Positions 15,446-23,818 of a stretch of 64,000 nucleotides of DNA are shown one piece after another. This DNA is from CAYQVO01 sp964421085. GTDB taxonomy: Bacteria > Bdellovibrionota_C > UBA2361 > CAYQVO01. Under the pieces are notes generated by a model. The model had not been told where the DNA came from and searched no databases. It was given only the letters and a program-made list of their open reading frames with translations. The stretch spans positions 1-64,000 of the forward strand of contig CAYQVO010000015.1 in NCBI GenBank assembly GCA_964421085.1. Direction: 5' to 3'. The position numbers and the translations under genes are program-made. Within the stretch, counting starts at the first letter, position 1. Each line of letters opens with the position of its first letter.

Positions 15446-18296
15446 GATTCTTATCCCCGTACGCCGCATCTATCCGCCCGACAGACGGCCAGAACTTGCC
15501 GGCTCTAAGACCCGGTACCGGATAGGCCGCCTCTTCTCTTGTATACGGCCTCTCCCACCTCGCGGAAAGCAGCGCTTCAAGAGTATGCGGAGCACTTTTC
15601 AGGGGATTATTTTCCGGATGATACTTGCCCGTCTCAATCTTACGCGCTTCTTCGCGTATCTGAATGAGCGCTTCACAGAACCTGTCGAGTTCCTTTTTGC
15701 TCTCGCTCTCCGTCGGTTCGACCATCATTGTTCCCGGCACCGGCCATGAAACAGTTGGAGCATGAATGCTGAAGTCCACAAGCCGTTTTGCAACGTCGTC
15801 AACATCCACGTTTGCGCTCTGCTTCACATTATGAAGATCGATTATGCACTCATGCGCGACAAGCCCGCTTTCTCCCCTGTAAAGAACCGGGAACGTTTTC
15901 TCGAGCTTCTTTGCCATGTAGTTGGCATTAAGAATTGCAGTCTGCGTTGCGCGCTTAAGGCCGTGCGATCCCATGAGCGCTATGTAAGCCCATGAGATTG
16001 GCAGAATACTTGCGCTTCCCCAGGGACCCGATGAAACCGGTCCTTCCCCTTTCTCCCGCACTTTCACGACAGGATGCGCCGGGAGGAATGGTGCAAGATG
16101 AGCGGCCGCTGCAATCGGCCCCATTCCGGGTCCGCCCCCGCCGTGCGGGATTGCGAAAGTCTTGTGAAGGTTTATGTGGCACACGTCCGCCCCGAGTTCT
16201 GCAGGCTTTACAAGCCCGACAAGAGCATTCATGTTCGCGCCGTCGAGATAAACCTGACCTCCTGCCGCATGAACTGTCGAAGCCGCTTCCTTAACCCTCG
16301 CTTCAAACACCCCATGGGTGGAGGGATAGGTGATCATGATTGCCGCAAGCCGGTTCGAATACTCCCTTGCCTTCGACTTGAGATCGTCGATATCGATATT
16401 CCCCACCTTGTCGCATTCAACCGCCACAACCTGAAATCCGGCCATGGCCGAGCTTGCAGGATTCGTCCCGTGGGCGGACTTCGGAATGAGACAGACATCC
16501 CTTTCGCTTTCACCCCGGTCGGCAAGATAAGCACGTATCGTCATAAGACCTGCGTACTCGCCTTGAGCGCCGGAATTCGGCTGCATCGACACGGAAGTAA
16601 AGCCTGTGATATCGCAGAGAGCCTCCTCGAGATCCGCGAATAACTCCTGATATCCTTTTGCCTGCTCAAGAGGGGCAAAGGGATGAAGCGCGCTGAATCC
16701 GGGCCAGGTTATCGCGAACATCTCGACAGCGGCATTGAGCTTCATCGTACATGAACCGAGAGGAATCATCGAAGAGCACAGCGAAAGATCCCTTCCTTCG
16801 AGCCGCTTTATGTAGCGAAGCATCTCCGTTTCCGAATGATATGAGTTGAACACATCATGCGTCAGGTACCTGCTCTTTCTTTCGCATTCCGCCGGAATGC
16901 CCGGGGCGCTCATCTTGAGAAGAACTTCCGCCGGCGTCGCATTAATCCCCCTGCCCCGGAAGATATCGAGAAGCTTCTTTACATCCGCATCCGTCTTCGC
17001 CTCGTCCCATGAGACGGCAATGTTCCGGGCATCTATTGGACAGAGGTTCACCCCCGCATCTTCAGCGCGTTTGAGGACCGCATTGCGGGTGCTCTTTTCC
17101 ATTTCAACCCGCACCGTATCGAAGAAACTGTCCGAAACAACTTTGAAACCGTCAGCCTTGAGACCTTCCGCAAACGCGCGCGCAAGTCCGTTCACTTTTT
17201 CCGCTATTCTCCTGAGCCCCTTCGGCCCGTGATAGACGGCGTACATGGATGCCATGATCGCAAGCAGAACCTGGGAGGTGCAGATATTGCTGGTCGCTTT
17301 CTCGCGGCGGATATGCTGTTCGCGGGTCTGGAGAGCAAGTCTGAGAGCAGGTTTGTCCGCCGAGTCTTTCGAGATACCGACAAGCCGCCCCGGCATGCTG
17401 CGCTTGTATTCATCCTTGACTGCAAAATACGCGGCGTGCGGTCCGCCGTATCCCATCGGCACTCCGAATCGCTGCGTGCTTCCCACCGCCACATCGGCGC
17501 CCATCTCGCCCGGCGCCTTCAGCACACAGAGCGCAAGAATGTCCGCCGCAACCACTGCAAGAGCATTGCCGGCGTGAAGACCCTCTATGCACTTCGTGTA
17601 ATCGACAATCTTTCCCGAAAATCCCGGATACTGAAGGAGCGCGCCGAACACATCGCTCCCCTGCTTCAGCATCTCATCGGCGCTGCATATCACTACGTTT
17701 ATGCCGAAGGGCTTCGCCCTGGTCCTGATAAGCTCGACTGTCTGGGGATAGCAGTCGTCGGATACGAGAAAAGTCGAGCGCTTCGTCCCCGATTTCAATC
17801 CCACATTGTAAGCCAGAAGCATCGCTTCCGCCGCCGCAGTGCCTTCGTCAAGAAGCGAGGCGTTTGCCACGGGAAGCGCCGTGAGATCGGCAATCATTGT
17901 CTGGAAATTCAAAAGGGCTTCGAGTCTTCCCTGCGAAATTTCAGGCTGATAGGGAGTGTACTGGGTGTACCACCCCGGGTTTTCGAGAATATTCCGCTGA
18001 ATCACAGGAGGAGTGAAAGTGTCGAAGTATCCCATGCCCGTGAACGACTGAAACACCGCGTTTTTGCCTGCAATTTCCCTCAGACGCTCGAGCACCTCTC
18101 TTTCGCTGAGTCCTTCGGAGAACTTTGTGAGTGAGAACTTTCCGGTCATTCCGATGCCCGGCGGCACAACCGCTGCTGTGAACTCGTCAAGGGAGCTGAA
18201 TCCCAGAGTTTTGAGCATCGCTGTTACATCGTCCTCACTGGGTCCAGTATGCCTGCATACGAATGAAGGTTCGCGAAGAGCGCTTTCTGATTCCAT
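15420..18296 (-). CDS. gcvP: glycine dehydrogenase (decarboxylating), P-protein
   Basis: 958 residues, the fused homodimeric form of the P-protein. It decarboxylates glycine and passes the aminomethyl group to lipoyl-GcvH. The PLP lysine is in HINLHKTFAIPHGGGGPGMG. N-terminal half marks: YTQYTPYQPEISQGRLE and LLDEGTAAAEAM; C-terminal half: GSCTMKLNA and HGTNPASS. It starts 27 bases after gcvH with GGGGA ahead of the ATG. No lipoamide dehydrogenase (L-protein) gene is in the window, so that subunit must be encoded elsewhere. Confidence 0.98.
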   Translation of the reverse strand: MESESALREPSFVCRHTGPSEDDVTAMLKTLGFSSLDEFTAAVVPPGIGMTGKFSLTKFSEGLSEREVLERLREIAGKNAVFQSFTGMGYFDTFTPPVIQRNILENPGWYTQYTPYQPEISQGRLEALLNFQTMIADLTALPVANASLLDEGTAAAEAMLLAYNVGLKSGTKRSTFLVSDDCYPQTVELIRTRAKPFGINVVICSADEMLKQGSDVFGALLQYPGFSGKIVDYTKCIEGLHAGNALAVVAADILALCVLKAPGEMGADVAVGSTQRFGVPMGYGGPHAAYFAVKDEYKRSMPGRLVGISKDSADKPALRLALQTREQHIRREKATSNICTSQVLLAIMASMYAVYHGPKGLRRIAEKVNGLARAFAEGLKADGFKVVSDSFFDTVRVEMEKSTRNAVLKRAEDAGVNLCPIDARNIAVSWDEAKTDADVKKLLDIFRGRGINATPAEVLLKMSAPGIPAECERKSRYLTHDVFNSYHSETEMLRYIKRLEGRDLSLCSSMIPLGSCTMKLNAAVEMFAITWPGFSALHPFAPLEQAKGYQELFADLEEALCDITGFTSVSMQPNSGAQGEYAGLMTIRAYLADRGESERDVCLIPKSAHGTNPASSAMAGFQVVAVECDKVGNIDIDDLKSKAREYSNRLAAIMITYPSTHGVFEARVKEAASTVHAAGGQVYLDGANMNALVGLVKPAELGADVCHINLHKTFAIPHGGGGPGMGPIAAAAHLAPFLPAHPVVKVREKGEGPVSSGPWGSASILPISWAYIALMGSHGLKRATQTAILNANYMAKKLEKTFPVLYRGESGLVAHECIIDLHNVKQSANVDVDDVAKRLVDFSIHAPTVSWPVPGTMMVEPTESESKKELDRFCEALIQIREEARKIETGKYHPENNPLKSAPHTLEALLSARWERPYTREEAAYPVPGLRAGKFWPSVGRIDAAYGDKNLVVVRPGE

Positions 18297-18323
18297 TTTT
18301 CCCCGAAATAATAGCGACCCGGT

Positions 18324-18701
18324 CTACCCGAGATACTTCGTGTACTCGTCAGCCGACATCAGCGAAGCGGCATCGCCTGCTTCGATGTTTTCCAGCTTTA
18401 CGATCCACCCTGCCTCGTAAGGATCTTTGTTGATCAAAGAGGGATCATCTTTGAGGTTCGCGTTGACCTCTTTCACGACTCCTGTCACCGGCGCGTACAC
18501 ATCCGATGCGGCCTTTGTCGACTCGAGTACGCAGATGGTCTGTCCCTGCGTGTACTTCTTTCCGACCTCCGGAAGGTCCGCGAAGACAATCTCACCGAGT
18601 TCCGACTGAGCGAACTCGGTGATGCCTATGGTTGCATTCGTGCCCTGAACCTGGGCCCATTCATGCTCTTTCGTGTATCTGCAGTTTGCCGGATTAGCCA
18701 T
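18324..18701 (-). CDS. gcvH: glycine cleavage system H protein
   Basis: 125 residues. A lipoyl-carrier protein that shuttles the aminomethyl group between P, T and L proteins. The lipoylated lysine is in VLESTKAASDVYAP. The start at 18701 is set by a perfect AAGGAGGTG five bases upstream. Located 31 bases after gcvT and 27 before gcvP, in one operon. Confidence 0.97.
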   Translation of the reverse strand: MANPANCRYTKEHEWAQVQGTNATIGITEFAQSELGEIVFADLPEVGKKYTQGQTICVLESTKAASDVYAPVTGVVKEVNANLKDDPSLINKDPYEAGWIVKLENIEAGDAASLMSADEYTKYLG

Positions 18702-18732
18702 TGAACACCTCCTTAACAATTTCCGAAAAAAA

Positions 18733-19854
18733 TTACTTTCCAGACGGCGCAGGAGCGCTCGTTTTATAGAGCGGCTTCGGCGCCACACGGCATTCGATCT
18801 TTCTCCCGCGGACGTCCGCAAAGAACCTCGATCCTTTCCCTCCAAGTTCTCTTGAAACAAGCGCCATTCCGACCGCCTTGTTCAAAGTCGGCGTCCTGGT
18901 ACCGCTTGTGGCAAAACCTTTCTCCATTCCATCTTCCCCGATAATCGGCGTATGTTCGCGGACTATCCCGGCGCCGACTGCTTCAAACGCGACCAGCACC
19001 CGGGGCGACCCTTCCGCTTTTTGTTTCGCAAGAATATCGCGGCCCGTGAACTCTCCCTTCTCAGGTTTAACAATCCAGCCAAGTCCTGATTCAATCGCTG
19101 AAATGTCGTCCCCGAGTTCGTGTCCATGAAGAGGGTAACACGCCTCCAGTCTGAGCGTATCTCTGGCGCCAAGTCCGCACGGAATAAGACCGAAAGGTTT
19201 CCCCGCATCGAGCAGCATATCCCAGACTTCTCCCGTCTTTTCAGCCGGGATGAACATCTCGAACCCATCTTCGCCGGTGTACCCCGTGCGGGCGATCATC
19301 ACCGGGATTCCTTTGAGCGAAGTCTCTTCAAAGGTGAAATACGCAAGCGACTTCGAAATGGCGCCGCCAAGCGCCAGATCCATGATGTCTCCGGCGCGCG
19401 GACCCTGAACAGCCACCTGCCCGTACAAGCCGCTTTCATTGATAATCTCGGCGTCAAAGGTGTTGTGTTCTCTGAACCAGTTGAAATCCTTTTCCGTGTT
19501 GGACGCGTTCACACACACGAAAAAATCTTCGTCGCCCCGCTTATAGACGATAATATCATCGACCACACCGCCTGAGGGATTGATGATGGCGTTGTACTGT
19601 GCGTGCCCTTTCTGGACCAGCGCAAGGTTATTGCACGTCATGCGCTGCAACGCAGCTTCGGCCCCCCTGCCGCGGACTATGATCTCGCCCATATGGCAGA
19701 CATCAAAAAGCCCTGCTTTCTCGCGGACAGCTTTGTGCTCTTCGATAATGCCGGAATACTGGACAGCCATTTCCCAGCCGGCAAACGGAACCATCCTGCC
19801 GCCAAGGTCAATGTGTTTCTGATAGAGAGGGGTACGCCTCAAGGTCTCGGTCAT
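18733..19854 (-). CDS. gcvT: glycine cleavage system T protein (aminomethyltransferase)
   Basis: 373 residues, normal length. It transfers the one-carbon unit from aminomethyl-GcvH to tetrahydrofolate, releasing ammonia and making 5,10-methylene-THF. Family marks: TPLYQKHIDLGGRMVPFAGW, LFDVCHMGE, RTGYTGEDGFE and the C-terminal TSGTRTPTLNKAVGMA. ATG 19854 has GGAGGTG six bases upstream; a GTG at 19863 is rejected. First gcv gene, directly behind folD, which uses the product. Confidence 0.97.
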   Translation of the reverse strand: MTETLRRTPLYQKHIDLGGRMVPFAGWEMAVQYSGIIEEHKAVREKAGLFDVCHMGEIIVRGRGAEAALQRMTCNNLALVQKGHAQYNAIINPSGGVVDDIIVYKRGDEDFFVCVNASNTEKDFNWFREHNTFDAEIINESGLYGQVAVQGPRAGDIMDLALGGAISKSLAYFTFEETSLKGIPVMIARTGYTGEDGFEMFIPAEKTGEVWDMLLDAGKPFGLIPCGLGARDTLRLEACYPLHGHELGDDISAIESGLGWIVKPEKGEFTGRDILAKQKAEGSPRVLVAFEAVGAGIVREHTPIIGEDGMEKGFATSGTRTPTLNKAVGMALVSRELGGKGSRFFADVRGRKIECRVAPKPLYKTSAPAPSGK

Positions 19855-19927
19855 GTTTCGCACCTCCGAATGTCGATAATACTTGCAAATGCCGGATCAA
19901 ACTTCAATGGGAATGGGACAGGCGTTT

Positions 19928-20818
19928 TTATTTTCCGGTCTTCTCCCGGTAAATCGAGAACGTATTCTCCAGAAGCATTGCTATGGTCATGGGACCGACA
20001 CCGCCGGGAACGGGCGTAATTGCTGATGCACGAGGCGCCGCTTCGTCGAATGCGACATCTCCCACCAGTTTCCCTTCGGCATTCCGGTTGATTCCGACGT
20101 CGATTACCACAGCTCCNNNNNNNNNNNNNNNNNNNNNNNNNNNNNNNNNNNNNNNNNNNNNGACAACATCGCATGTCGCGCAAAGACCGCCGAGATCAGC
20201 AGTCTTTGAATGGGCCATAATCACCGTGGCGTTCCGCTGGAGAAGCAGAGTACCCATCGGCTTGCCCACAAGTATCGATCTGCCGATTACAATTGCCCGC
20301 TTTCCCGCGAGACTTGCTTCGGGCGAAAGCCGGACTTCGCTTCCTGCATCAGGATCAAAAGCCAGATCAACAAGCTTCATCACACCTGCAGGCGTACACG
20401 GCTTAACCACTGCATCTCCGCGTACAAGCAGCCCCTGATTAAGCGGATGAAGTCCATCCGCGTCTTTTTTCGGGTCGATAAGATCAAGGCAGGGATTTGC
20501 CGAAAGATGCTTCGGCAGCGGAAGCTGAAGGAGAATTCCGTCGACTCGGGAATCTTGATTGAAATTCTCAATCGCTTCATGCACATCGCCTTCCGATGCG
20601 TTTTCGGGCAGGTGAAGGTCAAATGTCTCGAATCCCGCCTTTCTTGCGGCATTACCCTTGTTGGAAACGTATGTTTTCGACGCTGGATTATCCCCGACGA
20701 GAATCACGCCGAGACCAGGACGTCTTCCTGCTTTCTTTTCCGATTCCCTGACCCGTCGAAAAAGATCCTCAACGACACATTGTGATAATGACTTTCCGTC
20801 CAGAATTCGGGCGTCCAT
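19928..20818 (-). CDS. folD: bifunctional methylene-THF dehydrogenase/methenyl-THF cyclohydrolase, with in-gene assembly gap
   Basis: FolD interconverts 5,10-methylene-, methenyl- and 10-formyl-THF. Marks: the substrate/catalytic motif YVSNKGNAARKAG with its Lys, DGILLQLPLPKHL, the Rossmann motif IGRSILVGKPM, and PVPGGVGPMTIAMLLENT. Forty-five Ns (20117-20161) replace about 15 codons, where the family reads roughly CDVV-x15-GAVVIDVG, so the gap length fits and stays in frame. ATG 20818 (MDARILDG) is better placed to the GGAAGG than the GTG at 20827. It leads the folD-gcvT-gcvH-gcvP group. Confidence 0.95.
   Translation of the reverse strand: MDARILDGKSLSQCVVEDLFRRVRESEKKAGRRPGLGVILVGDNPASKTYVSNKGNAARKAGFETFDLHLPENASEGDVHEAIENFNQDSRVDGILLQLPLPKHLSANPCLDLIDPKKDADGLHPLNQGLLVRGDAVVKPCTPAGVMKLVDLAFDPDAGSEVRLSPEASLAGKRAIVIGRSILVGKPMGTLLLQRNATVIMAHSKTADLGGLCATCDVVXXXXXXXXXXXXXXXGAVVIDVGINRNAEGKLVGDVAFDEAAPRASAITPVPGGVGPMTIAMLLENTFSIYREKTGK
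20117..20161. other. assembly gap (45 N)
   Basis: Run of 45 Ns within folD. The reading frame and expected family length are preserved across it. Confidence 0.97.
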
Positions 20819-20842
20819 CTTCTTCACCCTTCCCAGTTGACC

Positions 20843-20928
20843 GATTTATCAGAATAAATCTGCCTTTCAGACAGAGGAAGATCAAGGCCTCCGGGCTCTT
20901 TCTTAAGAATCGTTACGGAATTATTCTG
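20843..20928. promoter_or_regulatory. inverted repeats between divergent folD and ald
   Basis: A perfect inverted repeat GATTTAT-CAGA-ATAAATC occupies 20843-20860. Its inner octamer CAGAATAA (20850-20857) recurs inverted as TTATTCTG at 20921-20928. The two sites lie between folD (leftward) and ald (rightward), 71 bases apart, and may bind a shared regulator. The identity of that regulator is not visible. Confidence 0.4.
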
Positions 20929-20967
20929 TAGCGGTTCAGATACGGTCTGCCTTCAGAGGAGATGCAT

Positions 20968-22077
20968 ATGATTATTGGAGTCCCAAGGGAGAGAAAACCA
21001 CAGGAAAGGAGAGTTGCACTTACTCCTGATGGAGTCAGCGAGGCTGTGAAACAGGGGCATAGAGTCCTTATTGAAGACAGGGCGGGGGCCGGCTCGTTTT
21101 TCGAGAATTACGAATTCATGCAGGCCGGCGCGGAAATCGTACCAACGCTGGACGAGGTATATATGTCCGAAATGGTTGTGAAGGTCAAAGAACCTCATCC
21201 GGACGAGTATGCCCGCCTGCATCAAGGTCTCATTCTTTTCGACTACCTCCACCTTGCGAGCATGCCCGATGTCACAAAAGCAATGATTGACGGGAATGTT
21301 ACGGGAATTGCTTACGAACTTGTGCAGCTTCCTGATGGACGGCTTCCTCTCCTTCAACCAATGAGCGAAGTTGCAGGAAAGCTTTCGGTGCATGTTGGTT
21401 CGTACCACCTCCTCGCACAGAACGGGGGGCGGGGCGAGCTTCTCGGCGGAACGGTGGGAACCCCGCCGGGTAAAGTGGTGGTGGTGGGGGCCGGCGTTGC
21501 AGGAACGGGAGCGGCTGAGATGGCACTTGGCATTGGCGCTGAAGTTGTTGTGCTCGATGTAAGCTATGAAAAGCTGGAACGCATAAAGTACCGCTTTCAG
21601 GGAAATGTCGGCGCCCTTTACTCAACAGAAGCGAGCCTCACACGGGAACTCTCATCAGCAAGTCTTGCAATCGGCGCCGTTCTTGTTCCAGGCGCGAGGA
21701 CACCGAAGGTGATAACCCGCAAAATGGTGGAGGGTATGCCGAAGGGTTCTGTACTGGTTGATATCAGCATCGATCAGGGTGGATGCGCGGAAACAAGCCG
21801 GCCGACATCCCTGGACAATCCGGTTTACGATGTTGATGGCGTCATTCATTACTGCGTAACCAACATACCCGCGCAGACACCCCGCACTTCAACCCTTGCG
21901 CTTACGGCCGCCACTTTGCCGTATGTCCTCCGGCTTGCCGACAAGGGGCTCGACGCCTTGAACGAGTGGCCCGAGCTCCGGAGGGCGCTTAATACACACA
22001 ACGGGATGCTGACCAATGAACCCGTCAGCAAGGCTCTGGGTATGAGTTTTACGCCGATTGATGAGGCGCTGGGATAA
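20968..22077 (+). CDS. ald: alanine dehydrogenase
   Basis: 369 residues. NAD-dependent, reversible oxidative deamination of L-alanine to pyruvate and ammonia. Marks: MIIGVPRERKPQERRVALTP with the pyruvate-binding Arg, VVKVKEPHPDEY with a substrate Lys, the Rossmann motif VVVGAGVAGTGAAEMALGIG, and DISIDQGGCAETSRPT. The start at 20968 is chosen because AGAGGA is seven bases upstream; the ATG at 20962 is too close to it. Monocistronic by spacing. Regulation may involve the inverted repeats upstream. Confidence 0.96.
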   Translation: MIIGVPRERKPQERRVALTPDGVSEAVKQGHRVLIEDRAGAGSFFENYEFMQAGAEIVPTLDEVYMSEMVVKVKEPHPDEYARLHQGLILFDYLHLASMPDVTKAMIDGNVTGIAYELVQLPDGRLPLLQPMSEVAGKLSVHVGSYHLLAQNGGRGELLGGTVGTPPGKVVVVGAGVAGTGAAEMALGIGAEVVVLDVSYEKLERIKYRFQGNVGALYSTEASLTRELSSASLAIGAVLVPGARTPKVITRKMVEGMPKGSVLVDISIDQGGCAETSRPTSLDNPVYDVDGVIHYCVTNIPAQTPRTSTLALTAATLPYVLRLADKGLDALNEWPELRRALNTHNGMLTNEPVSKALGMSFTPIDEALG

Positions 22078-22237
22078 CCGAGAGGGCAACGGCGACCCTT
22101 CTGAGCCCCTGGGGCCGCACCGTGATCCGGATTGCCGCGGGCTTCATGCATTGGCGCCATGCAGATTTGATGCAGGGGGAGCGGCCTCGCAGTGCAGGCG
22201 ACCTGGAAGCGACGAACGAAGAGCCTCTCGAAAATTT

Positions 22238-22876
22238 CTATCGCCGCAGTTCCCGCAATGATCCCGGGCGAGATGAGGACGATGCCGAAGAAAAAGAGCT
22301 GAGGGGGAAAGCCGCAATCAACTCCTTTCTGAAGATAAGACCCCACGCAAGCGCGTTGGCGAGAAACAGATATGCCGGAAAGAGAAGAGTCGAGTAGCCG
22401 GGCGCCTCCTCCACAAAAAGCGCAATAAGCGCCGCAAGTGTTCCCATCGCATAAAAGAGGGGCGTTTCGCTTTTTGGCTCATTCCAGGTCTTCGCAAGGG
22501 TCGGGGAAAAAGCAATCAAATCCGCCGCTACGCTCAAGTGAAGCGCAAGAAGCGGGCTTTTCGCCAGCCGCCATGCCGCAAGATCAACAAACAGAAGAAT
22601 ATAACATGCGATATCGAGCCTCGTCATACCTCCTCTGCCGTTACGCAGAGAAAGAACGAGAAGCATCAGAGAGATGACAACTTCACCGAGCGTCAGGGCA
22701 AGGCTCCACCCGCACCCGAGTTCGCGCTGCTGGAGCAGCGTGATTACTAGAAGAAGCGCGAACATACACCGGGTGGATCGCGACGGGCTGACTCTGCCTT
22801 TTGCGACGTCCATTAAATACGGGATCGCTCCGCCGATTACCAGAAGTCCCGAAATAACAGAAAAAAAGACCCGCAC
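22238..22876 (-). CDS. polytopic membrane protein, PQ-loop-like (unknown function)
   Basis: 212 residues, about seven hydrophobic segments filling most of the length (first at residues 3-22, last at ~168-185), with a Ser/Arg-rich cytoplasmic tail. The start GAIPYLMDVAKGRVSPSRSTR resembles PQ-loop/SWEET-like proteins, which have a 'PY..D..KG...P' pattern, but the paired PQ motif is not intact. Start GTG at 22876 has no ribosome binding site. Instead GGAGG precedes an ATG-CTT-TAA mini-frame at 22893-22885, so either a two-codon leader regulates it or the start is mis-set. Divergent from the TrmB-like regulator. Confidence 0.7.
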   Translation of the reverse strand: MRVFFSVISGLLVIGGAIPYLMDVAKGRVSPSRSTRCMFALLLVITLLQQRELGCGWSLALTLGEVVISLMLLVLSLRNGRGGMTRLDIACYILLFVDLAAWRLAKSPLLALHLSVAADLIAFSPTLAKTWNEPKSETPLFYAMGTLAALIALFVEEAPGYSTLLFPAYLFLANALAWGLIFRKELIAAFPLSSFSSASSSSRPGSLRELRR

Positions 22877-22918
22877 AGGATTTATTAAAGCATCTTAAAG
22901 ACCTCCATGTACAAATGT

Positions 22919-22936
22919 TGTCTGTAGACACAGACA
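22919..22936. promoter_or_regulatory. candidate operator between membrane protein and TrmB-like regulator
   Basis: TGTCTG-TAGACA-CAGACA, a 6-bp inverted repeat, with the nested palindrome TGTCT-GT-AGACA at 22919-22930. It lies 29 bases before the regulator's start and 43 from the divergent gene's start. This is a natural place for autoregulation by the adjacent HTH protein (inference). Confidence 0.45.
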
Positions 22937-22964
22937 TCTAACTCAAGCCAGAATAAGGGCTGAC

Positions 22965-23756
22965 ATGGCTTCAGTCACATCGGCGCATCTTGAACGATTC
23001 CTCGAAGAACTTGGCTGTTCGAAAGAGCAGATTGAAGCCTATTTATGCCTTATTTCAAGCGGCGAACAGACAGTCTTAAGCCTCAGCCGGAAGCTTAAGA
23101 CCGGGCGAACGAAGCTCTATCCCCTGCTCATCACCCTCGCGGAAAAGCAGCTTATTGTCATAAAAGAAAGACATTACGGCACAAGCTATGAAGCGCTCCC
23201 CCCCTCCAGCCTCGAGTACCTTGTCGGGGAAGCTGAGCGAAGAGCATCCCTGCTTCGAAGTTCCCTGCCTGCAGCCGAGCATATGCTTTCGCAGCTCTCA
23301 AAAGGCGCTGCACCACTTCAGACAAGGGTGAAAGAATACCGGGGCATTGAAGGCCTGAAGCAGGTGAACTGGAACCTTACAAAAGCAAAGGAAAAATATC
23401 TGGTCTTTGAACAGGAGAATCTCGAGAGGCATCCGAATATGAGCTTCGCTTTCGTCGAAAACCTTCGCAGCCAGTGGGCCGAAAATAGAATTACCAGTTA
23501 TGATCTCACCAATAATCCCCGCCGGGAATGCAGGACAAAGTGCGTGAAATATAAGAAGCACTTTTCGAAGGCTGCTTACATCTCCCCTGACATCTTCAAA
23601 ATCAGTTTTGAAAGCTACATATACAATTCCTGCGTGACTCTCGTGAAATACGAAGAGAAAGATATCGTGGCGCTGGAAATCTACAGTGAGGCCTTTGCAC
23701 GACAGCAGGAGCAGCTCTTCTGGCTGGTGTGGAAGATGGCGAAGCCGTTGATTTGA
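22965..23756 (+). CDS. TrmB-like winged-helix transcriptional regulator
   Basis: 263 residues. The N-terminal ~75 residues form a winged HTH of the TrmB type: FLEELGCSKEQIEAYLCLISSG, then LSRKLKTGRTKLYPLLITL as recognition helix region, and a wing around HYGTSYEALPP. A coiled-coil-like linker (~80-115) leads to a C-terminal domain (~120-263) unlike the sugar-binding TrmB domain, with several Cys (RRECRTKCVKYKK). Most such proteins are repressors or activators of adjacent genes. ATG 22965 has AAGGG six bases upstream. Confidence 0.8.
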   Translation: MASVTSAHLERFLEELGCSKEQIEAYLCLISSGEQTVLSLSRKLKTGRTKLYPLLITLAEKQLIVIKERHYGTSYEALPPSSLEYLVGEAERRASLLRSSLPAAEHMLSQLSKGAAPLQTRVKEYRGIEGLKQVNWNLTKAKEKYLVFEQENLERHPNMSFAFVENLRSQWAENRITSYDLTNNPRRECRTKCVKYKKHFSKAAYISPDIFKISFESYIYNSCVTLVKYEEKDIVALEIYSEAFARQQEQLFWLVWKMAKPLI

Positions 23757-23818
23757 TGATCATAGCGACCCCTTCCCGCCCCATCGCTTCCTGCGCCGGG
23801 ATATAGTACCCTTTTCCG

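Noticed and set aside
17229..18134. Long plus-strand frame inside gcvP
   Set aside because: Mirror of a highly conserved gene, high in Arg/His, no ribosome binding site, no known fold.
20819..20967. Glycine or THF riboswitch ahead of folD-gcvT
   Set aside because: The conserved cores of these riboswitches could not be found on either strand.
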